A program made the position numbers and the translations under genes. 64,000 nt of DNA from Branchinecta lynchi. Its lineage: Eukaryota > Arthropoda > Branchiopoda > Anostraca > Branchinectidae. Where the stretch lies: assembly GCA_023053575.1 (NCBI GenBank), contig JAKZAP010000012.1, forward strand, positions 22,618,780-22,682,779, read 5' to 3'. Shown here piece after piece: positions 1 through 11,900 of the stretch. The notes below the pieces were generated by a model that was not told where the DNA came from, did no database searches, and worked only from the letters and a program-made list of their open reading frames with translations. Each line of letters opens with the position of its first letter. Within the stretch, counting starts at the first letter, position 1.

Positions 1-546
1 CAACTGAGCACCAGCTCGGACAGGGCTGAAATTGCTACCATGAATTAGAGAAATCAAAGACAATCCTTTATATATTTTTCACAACAAAAACAAAAGGGCT
101 CGGCTGATGACAGATGTGAAAAACCTCATTTCCTTTTCTACATAGTCAAGGGTTTTGCATGCAAAGTGTCCTGTGCCTCAGCTTTTTCTACCTAGCAGCC
201 AACCAGAAGATTGGCTCTTGGGGAATAGATAGGGAAAATATATGGAAAATAGATAGGGTGCTGTTAGGCTTTTCATCTCCATCATCATTAGAGCCCTTTT
301 GTTTTTGTTGTGAAAAATATATAAAGGATTGTCTTTGATTTCTCTAATTCATAGTCGTAATTTCAGCCCTGTCCGAGCTGGTGCTCAGTTGTGATGACAG
401 AAACTGTGTTTTTTCTGTATGCACTGTATACTGAAATCCATGCACCATACATGAAATCCAAGGTACAGTGCTTGAACGTCTAGCACCCAGGCATGGTGCT
501 AGACGTTTGAGCACCGTGCCTGAAATAGGGCTAGTGTACTAGACTG
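1..546 (+). repeat. MITE-A family copy, foldback type, cut by window edge
   Basis: Bases 1-101 and 291-391 are inverted copies of each other, making a large foldback with a loop of about 190 bases. The distal part ends in GGGCTAGTGTACTAGACTG at 546, the terminal sequence shared by the copies ending near 35373 and 38246 and by the complete copy 40878-41173. Just inside that end are short nested dyads built from the words CTAGCACC and GGTGCTAGACG. No coding potential is seen. The left boundary lies outside the window. Confidence 0.7.
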
Positions 547-549
547 ATT

Positions 550-869
550 CCAGTCAACCACAAACCCCTGATTTGCCCTATGCCAAATGCTGGATATGTC
601 TAGCGTTTGGCATACCCTATGCCTAACGCTGGATACACTATGCCAGGTGCTGGATACTGTAACCCAGTAAAATATTGATGATTTGAGTGAAGCTAAAAAA
701 TCAACCAATCAGAACTCCTGTAAATTGAGGCAGGTCAGGGTTAGGTTACCAACAGGTATCCAGCGTTTGGCATAGGGTATCCAGCATTAGGCATAGGCTA
801 TGCCAAATGCTAGATATATCCAGAGTTTGGCTTAGGGTATCCAAAAATCAGGGATTTGTGGTAGACTGG
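550..869. repeat. MITE with 25-bp inverted ends and internal ATGCCAAATGCTGGATA words
   Basis: The ends at 550-574 and 843-869 are inverted (CCAGTCAACCACAAA against TTTGTGGTAGACTGG). The interior is built from short repeats of the word ATGCCAAATGCTGGATA in both orientations. Related half-copies are at 37380-37480 and 37665-37735. It abuts the MITE-A copy ending at 546, so the two may have travelled together or one may have landed beside the other. Confidence 0.6.
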
Positions 870-2290
870 GCTATTCAGATGAAGTGAATTCTCATTTTCT
901 TGCTTTTCAGTCCGATTTGAAAACAGGGAAAGCCTCACGATTTTGCAGAATCAAGAAGTTGCTCCAATAGTGAATTCTCTATTCTTCTCTCTCCATTTTC
1001 CTCCCTGATTGTTCAACAGAATGGGGGTGTTTAATATGCTTAAACAGGTATACCGGGTTGCAGACGAGCTGCCAAATTAGTGTTTTTGTCAAAAGCGAGA
1101 ATGGATAAGCAAGAGGAGCAAAAACAGTAATTTGTATTAAAATAAAAAAATTCAGAAGCAAGAATAGAGAACTGAGAATTCAGATCAAAACCGAAACTAA
1201 TGAATAATGTCTGTGGACTGAGTCACTTTCTATTTTTTATCTGCCAAGTGTATTTGTTGCACTCCAGGCTGCTTCTGGTCTTTCCTTAACAGTTTCTGGT
1301 TCTTTTTTATGCTACCAGGTCAACCCAATAGCTTGAGCATGACTGTTTGCATAAGCATTTTTCTGTCATATGTGTTCGCACCTTTTCAGGTAATCCTTCA
1401 AAGAAGAAATAGAAGTATGTGGATGACATATGTTATTAAAGCACAATGGACACTTCTAATGCTTCACTTTGTATTAAATGCTTCACAAATAAACATTTCC
1501 GACTTCCTTGAGAAGGCGCTATGCAAATCGGCCGTTTTCTTGTTATCCCTTGTCTTTACCTCTCTGTCATTTTGGCGATCCAAATCTTAGGAGCTGGGAT
1601 ATCGTGGCAGGAAATTCAAAAACTCCCAGTAATGCTTGATAGAAAAGGATATATTTCAGATGTCACCAAAGTGAAGCCGTAGATGCAGTTTACCTGATTG
1701 ACAGTTTACCTTAAAGTGCCTATTACAAGTTTTTCTTTGTGGTATAGTGTTGTGAAGCTTCATTAGCTTGCTTTATAAAATGTACCAGAATATGCAATAA
1801 GCTTACAAAAAACAACATAGCTACAAAAATCATTAAAAATAAATATCCTATTCAAATCTGAATTATACAAATTGATTTATGCATAAAATAAAGATCTACT
1901 AAGTATTCTAAGAAACATCACTTTTATCTTTGTCCAAGCTAGTAAATTGAGCCTGTACTGGCCCAGACATTACGCTTTGAATATCAGAGAGGAAACTGTT
2001 GAAAGAGCTGCTGATCTGGGGGGTAAGCATTGTTCCTAGGTTGTTACAGAGTGGGATTGGGGTAGTTTGATGTGCCCATTGAACTTTAATCAATTTGGAT
2101 GGGTTGTACTAAATGGTCCTCTGCAAGAAACCCATGTATCTATCAGTGAATGGAAAAGGAACATGTTCACATGGGCCCCTGAGTGAGCATCAACTGACTT
2201 CCAGTATACTTATCGTAATATACCCCTGGAGTTATACAACTTTAAACCACCACATTGACTTCTCCAACATCCTCAAAGACAAATTGGAAC
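870..2290. other. Unassigned DNA, no gene recognised
   Basis: Short open frames here (for example 1309-1590) have no recognisable domain and no repeat-family match that I can see. A fragment around 1250-1310 resembles the left part of MITE-H (15778-16046), sharing the words TTGCACTCC and CTGGTTCTT. Confidence 0.4.
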
Positions 2291-2295
2291 AACAA

Positions 2296-2592
2296 TTTTC
2301 CGCCTTAGTATAGGGCATTGTCGAACAAGAGAAAGGCTTCACAAGTGGGGTATTGTCTCGTCCCCTCTCTGTGATTTTTGCAACGTAGTAGAAGATATCA
2401 GACACATTGTTTTCCACTGCTCCAGGTTTACCCAGCAGAGGGACGCTTTCCGACGAAGAACTTTATGTGGTGGCGGTTCATGGACCCTGAGAGGCATCTT
2501 GGGATGCGGAGAAGCACCCAAGAAATATATGTATTTGTCGACGAAACTTCTCGGAGCTTTTATTCGAGATACAGACCTGCACCTTATTTGTT
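2296..2592 (+). pseudogene. LINE 3'-end relic, C-terminal zinc-knuckle region
   Basis: One frame reads a peptide with a C-x2-C-x8-H-x4-C pattern (LCDFCNVVEDIRHIVFHC) followed by a basic tail. This is the usual C-terminal signature of non-LTR retrotransposon polymerases of the R1/CR1/I type. Upstream frames are broken, so only the end of the element remains. The stop falls at about 2590, and the Ty3 element begins 220 bases downstream. Clade assignment is not possible from this piece. Confidence 0.5.
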
Positions 2593-2811
2593 AAGTATTT
2601 AATCATGGTTTTTATAATGTTTGTTAATTAGACTGGGTCGTTGTTTCCCCCGTCCGCCGTACGTATGTACCTGCGGGGAAAAGATTTCAACCGATCGCCC
2701 TTAAATTGCAGGGGATAGGTAAATGTGATTGAGACGGGGCTTAGGTTTTGTATAGGTAGAGAGCCATCAGGTTTATAGTTGATTATTTTGACGCTGAAGT
2801 GTCATTGTATC

Positions 2812-2905
2812 TGTAGTATTTTTATATTATGTTTTATACGGAAGTCTTAGGAAGTCTTTTCGTAGGTAGCCTGGGTCAATAAATCTAATAAATAGACGAC
2901 CATTA
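2812..2905 (+). repeat. 5' LTR of the Ty3 element
   Basis: Starts TGTAGTATTTTTATATTATG and ends near ACGACCATTA. It matches the 3' LTR at 7107-7198 apart from several substitutions and small indels, which shows an old insertion. The presumed primer-binding region follows directly (TGGTGTCAGAAGTGGG, about 2908-2923). Confidence 0.8.
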
Positions 2906-2932
2906 TGTGGTGTCAGAAGTGGGCGGATAGCA

Positions 2933-3680
2933 ATGGACGTCCTTCAGCCATCAATAAACTGGAAGGCCAACTCCCTTTCAGAGGAATGGGACCGCTTCGA
3001 AGAACATGTGAAACTGATGTTTGCTGGGCCGCTTGCAGGCAAAACAGAAAAAATACAGTGTGCCTACCTACTTATCTGGTCAGGATCAAAAGTTCGGGAA
3101 ATATTCAACACCTTTAATGTTGCTGCTGAAGAGTCGAATAAAATCGAACCCTACCTTGCAAAATTCAAAGCATATGCTTCACCACAAAAGAACACAGTTC
3201 GTGCACGATGCCTATTCCAGAAGCGAGACCAAAACGATACAGAGAGTGTGGAAAAATATATCACGAATCTAAGGACATTAGCAAAACCATGCTCAAACTC
3301 AAACCCAGACGAAATGGTTCGTGACCGAATCGTGTGCGGAATCCAGGGCCAAAATGTGCGTGAGAAGCTCTTGGCTGAAGGCGATTAACTCACACTGGAG
3401 AAAGCAACCATTATGTGCAGAACCCACGAAGCAACCCAGGCGCAACTCAGGACGTTCAACGGAAAGGAGCTGACCATCAAACAAGAGGTCGATGCTATAT
3501 CCCGCTACCAAAACTGGAACAGTGGTAGGAACAAGCAAACAGAAGCAAGTGGCTTCAAGAATAAAGCATGCTACTTCTGCGGCAACACATACTCCCCCTC
3601 CCATGTCTGCCCTGCAAGAGGGAAGACCTGCTCCATATGCAAAAAGACGAACCTCATTGCCAGGGTTTGTCGAAGTAAGA
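2933..3680 (+). pseudogene. Ty3 gag relic
   Basis: The first 151 codons are open and give a capsid-like region with the motif EEWDRFEEHVKLMF near the N terminus. An in-frame stop at 3386-3388 interrupts it. The same frame then continues into two cysteine-rich knuckles (CYFCGN...HVC and CSICKK...VC). The nucleocapsid would coat element RNA. The stop and the short upstream overlap with other frames mark it as non-functional. Confidence 0.75.
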
Positions 3681-3779
3681 CGGTCAGTGCAGTCGACGAA
3701 GATGCCGCAAAAACAAACTCCGGCGACGAAACTGTTTTTTTTACTCCATCGAGCGAAGTAAGGACAAAGACGAAGCAGT

Positions 3780-6700
3780 CATTCCACTGACTATCAACAA
3801 CCAGTTCCCTGTCCAATTTAATATCGACACAGGAGCACAGGTCAATATCATCCCAAAGAAGTACTTCGACCTCATCACGCCAAATTCCACCGTGAAGCCC
3901 ACCAGTCAGCGCCTCACAAGCTATTGTTGAGCACGGATCCCAGTAACAGGAGTCTGTGAACTATCCTGTAGGTACAAAGACAATATAAGCTGCACGCAGC
4001 AGTTCTATATAGTCGAGACCTCATCTTCCCCAATCATTGGCTACCGCTCTAGCCTCAACCTGGACCTGATCAAGCTGGTCCTAAATATAGATGCAACAGC
4101 CTCCAAAGTACCACACCTGAAGGAAAAGTACAAAGAAGTCTTCAGAGGAATTGGAAAACTCGACGGAGAATGCAACACACACACCTGAAGGACAGCGCTA
4201 CGCCAACCATCTACCCAGCCAGACGAGTCCCCGCCGATATGTAGGATAAGCTGAAGAAAGAGCTCAGTCGCCTAGAAAGCCTAGGTATCATAGAGAAGGT
4301 AGTAACCCCGACCGAATGGGTTAACTCAATGGTAATGGTAGAAAAGAAGGACGGCTCGATAAGACTGTGTATAGATCCAGTTGACCTAAATAAGTCCATC
4401 AAACGGCCGCACTACCCGATCCCCACTCAGGATGGTGGCACCTCGAAACTATGGAGCCAAGGTAGTCACCAAACTCGATGCCCGATCCGGTTACTGGTCC
4501 ATTCTGCTAGCTGATGACGCTTCTTACCTCATGACACTCAGCACGATCTATGAGAGATGTCGCTTCAAACGAATGCCTTTCGGAATCATCTCAGCTCAAG
4601 ACGAATTTCAACTTTAAACGGCGGATGGAAAACGCTTTCGAGGGCCTAGAAGGATTCGAAATCATCATTGATGACATGATCTTGTATGGCAACAATCAAG
4701 AAGAACATGACCAACGCCTAGCAGCAATATTGTTACGCGCCTTCGTCAAGGGCATCCAATTTAACGAAGAGAAGTGCGAGTTCTCAGTATCCAGAGTAAA
4801 GCACTTCGAACACGTCATAAGCTCCGAAGGAATGCAGCCAGACCCCGCTAAGATTAGTGCCATAAACAACATGCCAAACCCATCTTGCCGAGAAAAACTC
4901 CAAATGCTTCTTGGGATGATCAATTACTTAGCCAAGTACATTCCAAGCCTCTCAAAAAAGAACAAAAGACTCCGTGACCTGACCTCTTCACCTGGGAAGA
5001 AGGGCACACACAGATCCTACAAGACTTGAAGAGCTCCATAGTGTCGAACACCCCGTTCTTCAACCATAACAGCAACAGCGTGGTGCTCATAGTTGACGCC
5101 TCCAGTCACGGACTTGGTGCACACCTGACCTCGGAGAGCAAAACAGAGCAGAACTATTCGCAGCTAGAAATTGAGCTGTACGCCATCGTATTTGGCTGCA
5201 AGCACTTCCACCATTGTCTCTATGGCCGGCATATCGAAGTTACTACTGACCACCGCCCCCTCGAAATTGTGGTGGCAAACCCCATTCACAAGGCCCCACC
5301 CCGAGTACGGAGATTGATGCTGCAGCTCCAGCCTTATGACCTCAGCCTGAAGTTCCGACCAGGATCAGAATCCCCGTAGCCGATGCTCTATCCCGCCTAC
5401 GTCTCGGCGACTCGGACCCAACACTGGAAAAAAGTCTGAATGTCTACGTACATCAAGTCATACAAAACCTTCCAGCCAGTGACCAGAAGCTCGAAGAGAT
5501 ACGAGAGGAAACAACAAAGGAGCTGAACACCCTAATCAAATCGGTCCAAGCGGGGTGGCTGTGTGCAAGAAAAGACTGCCTAACCAACATCCTAGCATAC
5601 TGGAACTTGCAGCATGAAATTTCTTTCGAAAAGGGCATCCTCCTCAAAGAAAAAACATTGATAATCCCCAAGAATATGCAAGCAACTACACACCAGCAGT
5701 TACACGCAACCCATCTTGAATTGAGAAGACGAAACAAAGAGCCAGAATGCTGGTTTAATTTAATTTAATTTCTAAATAAATGCGGCACAACATTTCATGC
5801 GCGAGCAAATTAATTGGCACTTGTCATTAAACTGTCCCTGGTATACGGGCCAGGACTCAACGCGGACGTCAAACGGCGAACAGTACATAACAAAGCTCCA
5901 AGCATGTGCCAACAGCATGCCAAGCAATTCAAAGGAACTGATGATCAACCACAACATCGAGAAGCTGCCTTGGCAAAAGGTTGCGACAGATTTGTTCGAA
6001 TGGAAAAGCACCAGTTTCTTGGTAACCGTCGACAACCACAGCCGATTTTTCGAAATTGAAAAGCTTCCGACGATCTCACCCAGCGCAGTCATCACGAGGC
6101 TCAAAGCCCACTTCGCCCGACACGGCATACCGTCTCAGCTAGTGTCTTGACAATGAGCGTCAGTTCACTTCGAGTAAATTCACCAGTTTTGCCAAGGAGT
6201 GGAGAATCTCACTAACCACGTCCAGCCCTGGATATCGGAAATCCAACGGACTAAACGAGAAGGCGGTACAGATCTCAAAAAACATCATGACGAAAGCGAC
6301 AGAAAACGGAGAAGACCCTTTCCTGGGTATATTAGAGTATAGGAAGACACCAGTGACGGTTTCGCATCCCCAGTCCAGCTCCTCATGTCGCGCCAGTTAA
6401 TTTCCATTCTGCCATGCACCTCACAACACCTAAAGAAGAAAGTCGTTCCGACTGCATAATTTGCTCAGCGAAGAACTGAAATGCAGAAACGCCAAAAGTC
6501 GTATCATGACAAATCAGCCAGATCGCTGAAACAACTCAGCCCTTGAGACGCGGTCTATGTACAGAAGGCACCCGACGGACCATGGAGCCAGGCTGGTGTG
6601 CTATCCCATTCAGGACAACCACGATCCTATCACATGCGGACCAACGAGAGCTCTGTGCTAAGGAGAAACCGCAAACATCTCACAGCACGGCCACATCAAA

Positions 6701-6990
6701 GTCAGGAAGGTTCGAGCCGAGTCAGTGACACAAGCGACGAAGCAGTACCACCAACAACCGAAGTGGCTATTGAGTCGCCACCCTCACCTCCACAGCCAGA
6801 CCAGTTCATGTCCCCATTGCCGCTCCGGGAAGGTCAGCAGGTCACTCCGATCCCCAATCAGACGGACCGCGGTTGTCAGCCCCTGGGAACCAGCGAAACA
6901 CCAGTACAGCTACGCACGCGCTATGGTCGAACAGTAAAAAGGCCCCTGAAGCTAAATCTGTTGAAGGAATAAAGGGAAAAGACGAAACCG
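3780..6990 (+). pseudogene. Ty3 pol relic: protease, RT, RNase H, integrase
   Basis: Recognisable pieces in order: protease active site FNIDTGAQVNIIP (about 3820-3860); RT with VEKKDGSIRLCIDP (4335), KLDARSGYW (4465) and the catalytic region IIIDDMILYG (4660-4690); RNase H with IVDASSHGLGAHL and TTDHRPLEIV (5085-5270); integrase core starting at WQKVATDLFEW (5970-6005). Frames shift at least at 4190, 4410, 4610, 5030, 5380, 5730 and 6150, and there are in-frame stops. A short A/T-rich stretch at 5752-5775 interrupts the integrase zinc-binding region. Confidence 0.8.
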
Positions 6991-7106
6991 CGATTCTAAT
7001 GCGGCTGAAAACTCAGTGGTTGGACTGATCCTGGACTTTAGTGTAACACTTTGAAAGTGGAAGTGTTTCAGAAGACTACTACATTGTTTTATTATGAGAA
7101 GGATGG

Positions 7107-7198
7107 TGTAGTATTTTTATATTATGTTTTGTACGGAAGTCTTATGTTACTTTTTGTAGTTAGCCTGCAGTAAATTAAGTAAATAGATGACCATTACA
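7107..7198 (+). repeat. 3' LTR of the Ty3 element
   Basis: Begins TGTAGTATTTTTATATTATG and ends in ...CCATTACA, so it has the canonical TG...CA ends. A purine-rich tract (GAGAAGGATGG) lies immediately upstream and is the likely plus-strand primer. The 3' duplication GTATC follows at 7199-7203. Confidence 0.8.
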
Positions 7199-7430
7199 GT
7201 ATCTTCTTAACCAGACAGTGAGCGTAGTCTCTTTCTTTTATAATATGACGCGAGCGCATATGGTCAGCCGTGTTGACCGAAAGCGCCAAGTAACCAACCA
7301 ACCAACCAATCAATTTGGTCAGGATGGATATATTTTGATGTTCCAGACGGGATTGTTGTGATTTAGCCTTGATTTAAACAAGTTTATTAGGGTTGGTGCA
7401 ATTAGCAAGGTATCCTGTACTAGTCAGGCA

Positions 7431-7680
7431 ATACGGTTTTTGGGAGGGGCAAGGCATTTACCAACTGGCTGGTCATTTTACAGTTCTTACTAGAAACGAC
7501 CTGTCGAGCAGGTTCTGGTTAGTCAGCACTGTGAGCACTAACAAGACACTGAGTTAGTCCGAAAATGCGACTGGGAAGTAGTCAACACTGAATACAAAGA
7601 CAACATATAGGTAAAACCAGAGACCACCTTTGACTAGTCCAGCGCCTGGGCAAAGAATGCAGCTACTGTAAAAACATATG
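7431..7680. repeat. Fragments of MITE-D and MITE-H
   Basis: Bases 7436-7485 match one end of MITE-D (G-run, then CATTTACCAACTGGCTGGT). Bases 7486-7675 resemble the right part of MITE-H (15778-16046), ending in CAAAGAATGCAGCTA. Both are partial and diverged, and they lie side by side as a small repeat scrapyard upstream of OTUD6B. Confidence 0.45.
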
Positions 7681-8109
7681 GAAAACTTAGATCCAGATTT
7701 AAACATTTTTGCATAAGGGGCTACCATACAGATGACATGTACACTTGGTTGGTTTCTGCAGCATATTCTGTTCTAGCAATGTCATTTGTAGTTTGACTTG
7801 TTTTGTAAAGTCTTTTTGCCTCAAGCTCCATCTTTCTACAGAACTTCTCAAAATCCTTTGGCAGAAAGCTTCTTTGGTTGCAAGAGCAGATCACAAGCAA
7901 AACCGGGATTATGTCATTCTTAATTTGTTTCTAGCAGAAAATACCACTATAAGCTTTAAGTCTGAGATTTCTTTGAGCTTTGTTTTTAAATTTTGCCGAA
8001 TTTTAAGAATAATAAGAGAAAGTTTGAGTACAAATGTCACACATCAAAAAAACTTGTCATTGCAGAAGATACATTTTTCGTCTCGAGCCATTGCAATTCA
8101 TTCACACTA

Positions 8110-8745
8110 AAAATTTGGAGCTTCAGGTAATTCAAACTTTATTTATTTTTTATTTTATTTATTTATTCTGTGGGGTAGGCCAGACACTCCAGCCGAAACT
8201 CAGGCCACAAATGGCCCATTGTCTCAGTCCCCCAATTCGCAACTGATGGCGCTACATCACTCTATAATACAATTGATGAAGACATCACTCTATCAAAACA
8301 GTTGATAAAATCCATCACTCGTTCTACCGCTTTTTCTCGCGTTCTTACCTTAAAACCTGTCTTGCCTCCCTGTCAACTGAAAGTACCTGGACAATTCCTT
8401 TAATCTGGCTTTTCTCACTACCTCGTGGAAATCGACATTCGGAGATTGGAAAGCTTTAGACGTTGCCTTGTCCATGCTGGGCACTCTTGAACAAAGTGGG
8501 TATTTGTCTCTTCATCTACTTCGAATTTGGTACATATTTGAGACTCAATGTTTCTTGTATTTGAATTCAAACTTAGGGACACAGGTAAGAAAGTTGCGAC
8601 TCGGATGTCTTTGCAACCGCTATTTAATTTGGCATGATGAAGAAAGACAAATATTTTCGTGTGTTCACTTCTGGTTCATCGGGACTCAAATATGTTTGGC
8701 CAGATTATGTTTTGGAAGATTGAGACTTCACATCCCATCGGGATA
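8110..8745 (-). pseudogene. LINE 3'-end relic, antisense to OTUD6B
   Basis: Read on the minus strand, a broken frame gives the C-terminal pattern CTKFEVDEETNTHFVQECPAW, interrupted here by indels, with the H-x4-C typical of LINE ORF2 ends. It is followed by an untranslated tail. The tail ends in an A-rich AATAAATAAATAAA-like run (plus strand 8140-8172), as expected for target-primed insertion. The piece sits just upstream of the first OTUD6B exon seen. Confidence 0.6.
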
Positions 8746-8821
8746 AAGGGATTACTGATGCATTCGCATCACACTACGTCGCCATTCGAGCAGTCAGTGT
8801 TATGGTTTATCTTTCTTTCAG

Positions 8822-8973
8822 CATCTATCCAGGCCTTGAAAAAGTCGGCAACCAAAGGGGACAAAAAGAAGAAAAAGGAAGTCCAAGATGAGATTAACCT
8901 CCTTGAAAAAAAACTGGAAGAAAGACATTTAGAGGAAATGAAGAAATTGGGAGAAGCAGTAGAAAATGTACAG
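8822..8973 (+). CDS. OTUD6B: OTUD6B exon a (lysine-rich N-terminal helix)
   Basis: Acceptor TTCTTTCAG at 8813-8821, donor GTAATTG at 8974. Encodes the charged coiled-coil [20 protein letters not shown] and onward. Ends in phase 0. Confidence 0.85.
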
Positions 8974-11900
8974 GTAATTGACTTTTATTTTCACTTGGAA
9001 AAGCTCTACTAAATTTCTAAACTTTAATCTGCTTCGGTGGCGACTGGACCATTGACGCCAATGCTAAAGAAGTTCCTTATTTCGAATATAAAGAGCACGA
9101 TGATGATACACACATTACTGTGTACCTCGGAAAACTGTTTCCCTTGGACGCTTTTTGCAGACATCTGTGAATAAAAAAAATAATAGGCTGTTCTAGCTTT
9201 TTATTTGCGTTTTATAAGCTTTCGAAGAAAATTTGCTTACCTTCCCTTGTGTATAGAACAGTCATTGAGAAACGGCAATTAGAGTAAAAATGGACACAAG
9301 AACGAAGGGACTAAGGATCGGGATATTATTGAAGCTCAGAACTTCGAACGACATTCTGAGGTGGACCAGCACTTGGCAGATCTGGTCACATATTGACGTC
9401 TTGCGTTAGGAGAAAATGTCTTAATGCTTGGTTACCTACAAATCTCATGTCCCGAAAATCTTTAGGTCAGTGATGAAAATCATAAGCCTGCCGAGACGCC
9501 TGAGATTTTAAAAGAAGAGCCCAGCGATGCAATCAGTATTGAATCTGAGGCTGATCGTCTGCAAAGAACTACAAAAGCTCAGCGACGTCGCGAGAAGAAG
9601 GTCCAGCATGGGAAACAAAGAGAGATAGAAATATCTGAACAAGAAAAAGCAAACAAAGATGGAAAGAGGCAGCAGGAGTCGGCTGCGATCGCCAAAGAGC
9701 TGTTAACACGTGGGTTAAGAATACAGGAAATTTCTTCAGATGGAAACTGGTAAGGATAGGCAACAATAACAGTGAAATCGATGAGGTGAGTATGATGGAA
9801 TAAAGTTTTGCCTTGCCACAAAAATCGCGTTCAGGCTGGAAAAATTATGTAGTCTTCAGTGATGTCTACTCCCACACCTTGTAAGCAATAAGTGAACTGA
9901 AGATCTTATCGTTTCCAGTTTCACAGGACGGGAATACGTTTGCTGTATTTCAGTTCAAACCCAGATCAACTGTCTTGGATTGACTCTCGCAATATCTTTA
10001 CACTTTGAATGCCCACTACCGAATTACACGCAAGTCTTGACAAACATTGCCAACAAACTTTGTCTCTCGTAACTCCGACTGAGAGCTTGGTCACACTTGC
10101 TCATTTCCTGTCTTTTTGGGTTGGAAAAGTAGAAAAAAGAAAAAGAACAAAACTGTAAAAAGTTTCTCCGTATTAAAGATAACTGCAGTATTTGCTACTC
10201 AGATTCATCTTACACTGTAAAAAGTTTCTCCGAATAAGGATGCAGTATTTGCTACTGGGATTAATCCTCTCTATTGGGATAAAGTTAATCCGAATTAGGG
10301 ATAATCTTATCTCAATGAAGACAAGACTAATCCCAGTCGCAAATACTGCAAGATTTTTTTTACAGTGTATCTCTATTTGGTATTAATCTTATCTGCGTAG
10401 AGACAAGAATAATCCGAGTAGCAAATACTGCAGTTAACTTTAATCTTTATATGGAACAAACTTTTTACAGTGAAGATACAACTAATTCTTAATGTTGTCG
10501 TTTTAAATTCAGGCAATCAATTAGAGCAAAATAGCGCGTATAATTATGTTACAGGAACCCCAATTGACCCCTAATTGCAGTCTGCTCATTATCTCCAAAC
10601 TGCCACAAAGCCAATCAAATCTCGCGTCCCCTAGGGATTTTCAGTTGGTTGTCGAATAGGCGGCTTTTTGAGCCCAGTGTGACCAAGCACTGAGCTAGTC
10701 TCGTGAGAGGCGGGGCTTTTCGTGAAAAGACTCCCCGTGGAAAAACTACATTTTGCTAAAGAGCAAGCATGAAAACAACTGTGAAGGAAAAACGGTGACG
10801 GTTGTTATTGAGGAGGAAAATAATGGAATTGTGTCAGCTTTCAGTTCTGCTTTAGAGATGAGGCTATCTTCACATTATTCAAGCATGGAACTTTTTGCGT
10901 CCCCGGCCCCGCAGTCGCCTCGCACTAACGCCAGTGAACAAAACGCCTTACCTTACACTGTAAAAAAAAATCTTGCAGTATTTGCTACTGGTATTAATCT
11001 TGTCTCTAAAAAATAATCTTGCCTCTAATTCGGATAAAACTTAGCTCAGTAGAGATAAGATTAATCCCAGTAGAAAATACTGCAGTTAACCTTAATCCTG
11101 ACTCCGAGAAACTTTTTAGAGTGTAGTTCTTCCTTCACCTCGAGAGGTTCTTAGGGCATCCAAGAAGAGACGCAAGTCGTTCGGATGTTACGGACGTCCG
11201 ACTGGGAGGTATGACGGCCAAGATTGTCCTTCGGACACCCTTTTCGTCGGGCTCCCTCTGTATTTGAGGGCAGCGTTGGGAGTCTCATGTTTTTCATCCT
11301 TAATTAACAAAAGACGCAATGTGATGTGTTCAATTCCTAGGTGTTAGGCTAATGGCATGCATTACTTACTAGTAAATGTCTTAGGACATTTTTTATGTTG
11401 TGAACAGTTTTTTTTCCCCAAAATCGTGTCCAACTTACGTATTTCGTCCTCTGATTTCATGGCTGACGAACAATTGTCAGCATCTGATACACTTCGTTAT
11501 TAATTAGATTATGAGATATTAGAAATTAGATACCCTTTCATGTTGCCGATTTCAACTTTGTATGAAGTCCGGTACATCTATAATCCAAAACCCATTTCAC
11601 CTTGATATTCTCCCTCCGGATTTTGTCCCCTCCCGAATTCGTCTTCCTCGTCAAGCTGTGGTTTCTTGAGATAACACAATCCCGCTTGGAAATAGAAACT
11701 CTCGACAATGAGGACAACCAGAGAGTACTCAGATTGGTCCAAACAATAGTTGCGTTTTTGTTCGACTTTTCACTCGCCTTTTCGACGGCTTTTTACTTTT
11801 TTTGCGTTTTCGTAAAATGGTCCGAAGCACTGTTTGACAATTTCCTGTTTTTGTCAAAAAGGCAAACGCCGACTTTCGCCTTTTCCCTCGGCTTTTTGCA

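Larger units (their letters stand above)
2812..7198 (+). mobile_element. Ty3-type LTR retrotransposon, Mag/SURL-like lineage, decayed
   Basis: The element is bounded by two LTRs of about 92-94 bp and by the perfect 5-bp duplication GTATC (2807-2811 and 7199-7203). The order is LTR, primer-binding region, gag with two zinc knuckles, protease (DTGA), reverse transcriptase, RNase H, integrase, polypurine tract, LTR. The gag opening and the double-knuckle arrangement resemble the Mag/SURL lineage. Every reading frame is broken by stops and frameshifts, so the copy is not autonomous. No envelope-like frame is seen. LTRs this short are at the low end for Ty3 elements. Confidence 0.88.

Noticed and set aside
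10753..11016. 87-codon open frame in OTUD6B intron
   Set aside because: Its last 20 codons are the end of MITE-B, and the rest has no domain.
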